Source of the DNA: Lachnospiraceae bacterium UBA3826
Lineage (GTDB): Bacteria; Bacillota; Clostridia; Lachnospirales; Lachnospiraceae
Assembly (NCBI GenBank): GCA_002393095.1
Contig: DGII01000001.1
Location: 1 to 8,701 of the forward strand
Length of the DNA stretch: 8,701 nt
Direction of reading: 5' to 3'
The notes under the pieces were generated by a model, which was not told where the DNA came from, did no database searches, and saw nothing but the letters and a program-made list of their open reading frames with translations. Of the stretch, positions 4,330-8,701 are shown one piece after another. The stretch's first letter is position 1, and every line of letters begins with the position of its first letter. Position numbers and translations under genes: made by a program.

Positions 4330-6108
4330 ATGGCTAAGCTAACACAATCAAGGACACATAACTGCGGAGAGCTTCGCATGGAGAATGTGGGAGAGGAAGT
4401 CACACTTGCAGGCTTCTATGACAACATGCGTAAAGTAAGTAAGAACTTGGGATTCCTGATACTCAGGGATTTCTACGGTACGACTCAATTGGTTATAGAG
4501 ACTGAAGAGATGATGGAGAAGCTAAGCGGAGTCAATAACGAGTCCACTCTTTCCGTTACCGGTATAGTAAGAGAGAGATCCAACAAGAATCCGGGACTTC
4601 CCACGGGTGATATAGAAGTTGTTCCCACAGATATACAGGTTCTTGGAAAATGCATATATAATGAGCTTCCCTTTGAGATCAACAGATCCAAGGAGGCTGA
4701 TGAGGCTACAAGGCTTAAGTACAGATACTTGGATCTTCGTAATCCCGCTGTTAAAGACAGGATCGTTCTAAGGAGTAAGATCGTCTCAGAACTCAGACAG
4801 GCGATGACCGCACATGATTTCCTTGAGATAACTACTCCTATACTTACATGCTCTTCGCCGGAGGGCGCAAGAGATTATCTCGTTCCTTCCCGTAATCATC
4901 CCGGCAAGTTCTATGCGCTGCCACAGGCTCCACAGCAATTTAAGCAGCTCCTTATGACTTCCGGTTTCGACAGATACTTCCAGGTGGCACCCTGTTTCAG
5001 AGATGAGGATGCCAGAGCAGACAGAAGCCCAGGAGAGTTCTACCAGCTTGACATGGAGATGGCGTTCGCTACGCAGGAGGATGTATTCGCAGTTATAGAA
5101 GATGTGTTGCCTCCCGTTTTTGCCAAGTACGGAACATATAAGACGGCGAGTGCCGCACCCTTTAAGCGTATATCGTTCACAGATGCGATGGAGACCTATG
5201 GCTCGGACAAGCCGGATCTTAGGATTGACTTAACGCTTAAGGGTGTTACGTCACTTATGGGCGGGTGCGGCTTCGGTCCCTTCGATGACGGCAATACAAT
5301 AGAAGCTATCGTTGTAACGGACTTCAATGCATCACGCAAGGTTGTAGATAAGATATGTGCGGATGTAGAGGTAGCAACGGCCAATAAAGCATATTGGTTT
5401 AAGCTTGATGAGAACGGCGAGCTTGTCGGCGGAATATCCAAATTCTTACAGGAGCGTAAGGATGCGGTTATCTCCGAGCTTGGTCTCAAGGCAGGTGACT
5501 TCGTCGGACTTACGGCCGGTAAGAAGCAGGATGCTCTTAAGACAGCCGGAGTACTCCGTAAGCTCCTTGGAGCGAATGCGGAAGGGCATATGGATAAGGA
5601 GCGTTATGAGTTCTGCTGGATAGTTGATTTCCCCATGTATGAGATAGGGGAGGAAAGCGGTGAGCTGGAATTCTGTCATAACCCCTTCTCAATGCCTCAG
5701 GGCGGCATGGATGCGCTTAAGAATAAGGAGCCTCTTGATATACTTGCATATCAGTACGACCTCGTGGTCAATGGTGTAGAGCTTTCGAGCGGTGCCGTGC
5801 GTAATCACGATCCTGAGATAATGGTTGAAGCTTTCAAGCTGGTCGGTCTGGGAGAAGAAGACGTTAAGTCCAAGTTCCCTGCCATGTATAACGCATTCTG
5901 CTACGGTGCACCGCCACATGCGGGTATCGCTCCCGGAGTTGACCGTATGGTCATGCTCATCGCAGGAGAAGACAGCATACGAGAGATCATACCCTTCCCT
6001 ATGAACAAGACAGCGCAGGATGTTATGATGGGAGCACCTGCAGAGGTAGATCCCAAGCAGCTTGCAGAGGTACATATCAAGATAGATATGCCGAAGAACG
6101 AGGATTAG
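4330..6108 (+). CDS. aspS: Aspartate--tRNA ligase (AspRS), 592 aa
   Basis: This enzyme charges tRNA(Asp) with aspartate using ATP in the cytoplasm. Length is normal for bacterial AspRS. The order is standard: N-terminal OB-fold anticodon domain (about 15-110), class II core with motif 1 near 125-165 (R-Y-L-D-L-R-N), motif 2 F-R-D-E-D-A-R-A-D at about 223-231, the bacterial GAD insertion about 285-415, and motif 3 with G-A-P-P-H-A-G and G-V-D-R near 525-538. The ATG has AAAGGA 7 nt upstream. The anticodon domain is unusual: where bacterial AspRS normally has an R-R-R-D-x-G loop and L-I-F-I-D, this one has R-K-V-S-K-N-L-G-F-L-I-L-R-D and appears two residues shorter there. Whether it charges tRNA(Asn) as well cannot be decided from this window. 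An acyltransferase gene follows after 42 bp without a terminator. Confidence 0.97.
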   Translation: MAKLTQSRTHNCGELRMENVGEEVTLAGFYDNMRKVSKNLGFLILRDFYGTTQLVIETEEMMEKLSGVNNESTLSVTGIVRERSNKNPGLPTGDIEVVPTDIQVLGKCIYNELPFEINRSKEADEATRLKYRYLDLRNPAVKDRIVLRSKIVSELRQAMTAHDFLEITTPILTCSSPEGARDYLVPSRNHPGKFYALPQAPQQFKQLLMTSGFDRYFQVAPCFRDEDARADRSPGEFYQLDMEMAFATQEDVFAVIEDVLPPVFAKYGTYKTASAAPFKRISFTDAMETYGSDKPDLRIDLTLKGVTSLMGGCGFGPFDDGNTIEAIVVTDFNASRKVVDKICADVEVATANKAYWFKLDENGELVGGISKFLQERKDAVISELGLKAGDFVGLTAGKKQDALKTAGVLRKLLGANAEGHMDKERYEFCWIVDFPMYEIGEESGELEFCHNPFSMPQGGMDALKNKEPLDILAYQYDLVVNGVELSSGAVRNHDPEIMVEAFKLVGLGEEDVKSKFPAMYNAFCYGAPPHAGIAPGVDRMVMLIAGEDSIREIIPFPMNKTAQDVMMGAPAEVDPKQLAEVHIKIDMPKNED

Positions 6109-6150
6109 TTTACATAACATATCCGATAATACGTAAAGAGTATATAGGTT

Positions 6151-7176
6151 ATGAAGAAAGAAGAATCAGGTGCACTGCAAGGAATTGCAGTGCTCCTTAT
6201 GATATTTCACCATTGTTTTCTGTATTCATATATGTTCTTGGATGGATTCCTGCGCAGTCCGGAATTCACCACGCATTTTGCAAGAAGCACAAGGATCGCT
6301 ATAGCCATCTGTGCTTTCGTTAGCGGATACGGCATCTATCACGTATTAAGGAAAAAGAACGGATACAGGGAAGAATATAAGGATATGTGCGTAAGGATAG
6401 CAAAGCTGTATGGTAAATACTGGATTGCTGTTCTTATAACTATACTTGTTGACGGACTTATATTCGGCTCGGTCATATCATTAAAAGAGCTTCCCGGTAA
6501 TCTGACAGGATTTAATCCCACATACAACACTACATGGTGGTATATAAGAGAGTATATGTTCATGCTCCTTATTGCACCTTTTATAAAATCCGTGCTGCAA
6601 GGGAACAGAAAAAGGCGGACAACTGCCATTATCCTGATCGTATCGCTTGCAGCGATCATGGGCGTACTGTTGCTCTTGCCTGTAGGTAATTGGATAATCC
6701 GCTTTTTGCGTGAATATGTACAGGTTATTCTCCTTATCATATTTTTCGAAGGATATCTTGCCGCCTTTATTCAGGACAGGCTTAAAGGGAGGGTGGATGT
6801 TCACTTCCATAAGACATCGTTCATGCTAACCGTGGGGATACTCACAGCCTCTCTTTCTTATATTCTGCGATACATGGTCTCCTTTGACGGAGGCGATTCC
6901 AAGCCGGATATCATCATAGCTCCCATATTCATTCTTGGAGCAGTGCTTATCTTCAGAGCGGTTACTCCCTTAAGGAAGGTTTTCGCCTTCCTCGGAAGCA
7001 ATCTTCTGTATATGTGGTTCATACATGGTCTTATATGGAAGGAAGCTTTCGTATTCCTTACATCAAAGACAACTCCGGTTATATATTACACAGTGATAGT
7101 AATAGCTTCTCTTCTCATATCCGTTTGTATAAGTACGATAGAAAAAGCGATTACCGATAAAAAGAAAAGGGCATGA
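6151..7176 (+). CDS. Acyltransferase-3 family integral membrane protein, 341 aa
   Basis: The protein opens with the family signature: a short charged N-terminus, then L-Q-G-I-A-V-L-L-M-I-F-H-H, where the first histidine corresponds to the conserved one of OafA/YrhL-type O-acyltransferases. About ten hydrophobic segments follow, with T-T-W-W-Y-I-R-E-Y near 128-136 and L-L-Y-M-W-F-I-H-G near 286-294, both typical of the family. Such enzymes move acetyl or other acyl groups onto surface polysaccharides, teichoic acids or peptidoglycan; the substrate here is unknown. The usual R-G motif is Q-G here. The ribosome binding site is weak (TAGGTT right before the ATG), consistent with translation from an aspS read-through transcript. 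Its last codons (K-K-K-R-A-stop) double as the T-run and stem of the terminator of the convergent GH94 gene. Confidence 0.85.
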   Translation: MKKEESGALQGIAVLLMIFHHCFLYSYMFLDGFLRSPEFTTHFARSTRIAIAICAFVSGYGIYHVLRKKNGYREEYKDMCVRIAKLYGKYWIAVLITILVDGLIFGSVISLKELPGNLTGFNPTYNTTWWYIREYMFMLLIAPFIKSVLQGNRKRRTTAIILIVSLAAIMGVLLLLPVGNWIIRFLREYVQVILLIIFFEGYLAAFIQDRLKGRVDVHFHKTSFMLTVGILTASLSYILRYMVSFDGGDSKPDIIIAPIFILGAVLIFRAVTPLRKVFAFLGSNLLYMWFIHGLIWKEAFVFLTSKTTPVIYYTVIVIASLLISVCISTIEKAITDKKKRA

Positions 7177-7194
7177 ACCTTATGGTCCATGCCC
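7159..7194 (-). terminator. Terminator of the GH94 gene, inside the acyltransferase 3' end
   Basis: Read on the minus strand, GGGCATGGACC pairs with GGTTCATGCCC across ATAA (7194 to 7169) with one G-T pair, followed by TTTTCTTTTT (7168 to 7159). This is a strong terminator. On the + strand the same stem has one A-C mismatch and is followed only by ATTTGTCATT, so it is a weaker terminator for the acyltransferase. The stop codon TGA (7174-7176) lies in the stem. The 26-nt stem-loop is the reverse complement of 391-416 with one loop change. Confidence 0.85.
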
Positions 7195-7255
7195 ATTTGT
7201 CATTGAATTCTTTGTAATTCACACCTTTAGATGCTTCTTATATACTGTATTACCC

Positions 7256-8701
7256 TTACATTACAGCCTCTACTTCAACCGTACCCTGATTAGGCTCGTA
7301 AGGGATCAAAGTACCCTCGATCTCCTTGCCGTTGACGGTCATCTTTCGTATTCCCTTCTGGCTTCCTGCGGCGTTATTGACATGTATCTTGTATATATTG
7401 CCGCGGAAGTGACGGGTGATCGTCATCTCCTTGATGGTATCGGGGATGCAGGGATCTACGATGAGACCGTCAAGGTGAGGTCTTACACCGAGTATGTGCT
7501 GTGATACGTTAGTGAATGTCCACGCTGCCGTACCTGTAAGCCAACTGTTCTTGGCCTCACCGAAGTTAGGAGCGTCCTTACCTGCGATCATCTGTGCGTA
7601 AGCGTAAGGCTCTGCACGATGGATATCAGATATTTCCTCAGTATATGCGGGACAGGTCTTCTTATATATCTCGAATGCCCTGTTGCCTCGGCCGATAACA
7701 GTCTCGGCGATTGAGATCCATGGGTTGTTGTGACAGAATATACCTGCGTTCTCCTTGTATCCGGGCGGATAAGAGCTGATCTCACCAAGCTCTAAGTGAT
7801 ATCTCTGATAAGGCGGCTGTAAGAGCACGATACCGTATTTGGTATCAAGTCTGTCCTTGACGCTGTCAAGTGCCTTCTTAGCAAGACCTTCTTCTACGCC
7901 GATTCCCGCCATTACACACATGCCCTGAGGCTCAATGAAGATCTGACCCTCTTCACATACCTTAGAGCCAACGGGATTGGAATTGGCATCATAGGCTCTT
8001 ACGAACCATTCGCCATCCCAGCCTGCTGTGGTAACAGCCTTATACATCTCGGCAACCTTGGCTCTTACTTCCTTGGCTTCATCATTAAGACCTATATGCT
8101 CACACAGATCAGCATATTCGTTACCATACTTAACATACATTCCTGCAATGAATACAGATTCAGCAACAGGTCCCTCTGAAGGTCCGGTTGTCTGGAAGCT
8201 TTCGCCGGGAGTGTCTGAGAAGCAGTTAAGATTCAGACAGTCATTCCAGTCTGCACGACCTATAAGTGTCAGCTTGTGGGGACCCTTGGCATTGTCGAAG
8301 AAGTTGAATGATCTTCTTAAGTGTTCCATAAGGGGCTTGGCCAGTTCTGCCTTATTATCGAAGGGAACCATCTCATCCAATATGCCAAAATCGCCTGTCT
8401 CTCTGATATAGGCTGATGTACCTGCGATAAGCCACAGCGGATCGTCATTGAAGCCCGAACCTATATCCATATTACCTGTCTTGGTAAGAGGCTGATACTG
8501 ATGGTACGCCGAACCGTCCTCGAACTGGGTTGAAGCTATATCTATGATACGCTCTCTTGCCTTGTCCGGAATAAGGTGTACGAAGCCGAGAAGATCCTGT
8601 GAAGAATCTCTGAAGCCCATTCCTCTGCCCATTCCTGATTCATAATATGAAGCGGAGCGTGACATATTGAAGGTTACCATACACTGATACTGGTTCCAGA
8701 T
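7256..8701 (-). CDS. GH94 phosphorylase, probably cellobiose phosphorylase (C-terminal 481 aa)
   Basis: The enzyme splits cellobiose with phosphate to glucose 1-phosphate and glucose in the cytoplasm, saving ATP during cellulose-derived sugar use. The frame is open to the window end (I-W-N-Q-Y-Q-C before the first in-window ATG at 8680), so the gene is cut: about 480 of roughly 810 residues are here, and 8680 is an internal methionine. Family motifs, numbered from the cut end: S-G-M-G-R-G-M-G-F-R-D at 22-32, Y-H-Q-Y-Q-P at 66-71, the catalytic-acid region G-F-N-D-D-P-L-W at 83-90, then G-R-A-D-W-N-D-C-L-N, K-E-N-A-G-I-F-C-H-N-N-P-W and W-L-T-G-T-A-A-W. These fit cellobiose phosphorylase better than chitobiose phosphorylase, but substrate remains an inference. 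The gene converges on the acyltransferase gene with 79 bp between stop codons and ends at the terminator 7194-7159. Confidence 0.9.
   Translation of the reverse strand: MWNQYQCMVTFNMSRSASYYESGMGRGMGFRDSSQDLLGFVHLIPDKARERIIDIASTQFEDGSAYHQYQPLTKTGNMDIGSGFNDDPLWLIAGTSAYIRETGDFGILDEMVPFDNKAELAKPLMEHLRRSFNFFDNAKGPHKLTLIGRADWNDCLNLNCFSDTPGESFQTTGPSEGPVAESVFIAGMYVKYGNEYADLCEHIGLNDEAKEVRAKVAEMYKAVTTAGWDGEWFVRAYDANSNPVGSKVCEEGQIFIEPQGMCVMAGIGVEEGLAKKALDSVKDRLDTKYGIVLLQPPYQRYHLELGEISSYPPGYKENAGIFCHNNPWISIAETVIGRGNRAFEIYKKTCPAYTEEISDIHRAEPYAYAQMIAGKDAPNFGEAKNSWLTGTAAWTFTNVSQHILGVRPHLDGLIVDPCIPDTIKEMTITRHFRGNIYKIHVNNAAGSQKGIRKMTVNGKEIEGTLIPYEPNQGTVEVEAVM

Noticed and set aside
5689..6120. Minus-strand frame of 143 codons opposite the aspS 3' end
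   Set aside because: It is antisense to a certain gene, Cys/His-rich and without a recognisable motif: a shadow frame.
7856..7870. Third copy of the kinase operator (CTTGAC-GCT-GTCAAG)
   Set aside because: The half-sites are similar but the spacing is 3 instead of 2 and the flanks differ; it lies inside the GH94 coding sequence and is probably chance.
7256..8680. GH94 gene starting at ATG 8680
   Set aside because: The frame stays open to the window end with family-like residues before it, and the protein would lack the N-terminal 40 percent; 8680 is an internal Met.

Overview
The window looks like a piece of chromosome from a low-to-moderate GC Gram-positive anaerobe of the Clostridia, most likely a Lachnospiraceae of the Butyrivibrio/Pseudobutyrivibrio type. 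This is inferred from the style of the aspartyl-tRNA synthetase, the HipA-like kinase family, the cellobiose-phosphorylase-type GH94 enzyme, AGGAGG-like ribosome binding sites and Firmicute promoters. No database search was possible.

Layout. Positions 1-420 hold a run of hairpins (46-167), two very small membrane-protein ORFs (177-367) and a strong + strand terminator (391-426). Positions 501-2003 are a two-gene minus-strand operon: a one-helix membrane-anchored protein followed by a lipoprotein, both of unknown function. Positions 2004-2440 lack an intact long gene but hold a small + strand reading frame broken at a T7 run, whose second half carries a CxxC motif. Positions 2441-4082 are a minus-strand pair: a HipA-like kinase lacking the usual HipA N-terminal subdomain, and a partner that seems to carry that subdomain (HipS-like), a DUF2442-like middle and a C-terminal helix-turn-helix. 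Their promoter (4156-4184) is bracketed by two identical 20-bp palindromic sites 43 bp apart. Positions 4232-7176 are a + strand unit: aspS with its own promoter, then an acyltransferase-3-type membrane protein. Positions 7256-8701 are the C-terminal part of a minus-strand GH94 cellobiose phosphorylase whose gene continues past the right edge.

How the parts relate. The right half (aspS, acyltransferase, GH94) is ordinary core metabolism and surface chemistry. The left half is accessory: small membrane peptides, a gene remnant, orphan envelope proteins and a toxin-antitoxin-like kinase module. The most interesting item is the kinase/partner pair, which reads as a split HipA system in which the HipS-like and HipB-like functions are on one polypeptide, with self-repression suggested by the paired operators. 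A second notable structural feature is a pair of near-identical terminators in opposite orientation (391-416 and 7169-7194); the second serves the GH94 gene and lies inside the 3' end of the convergent acyltransferase gene.
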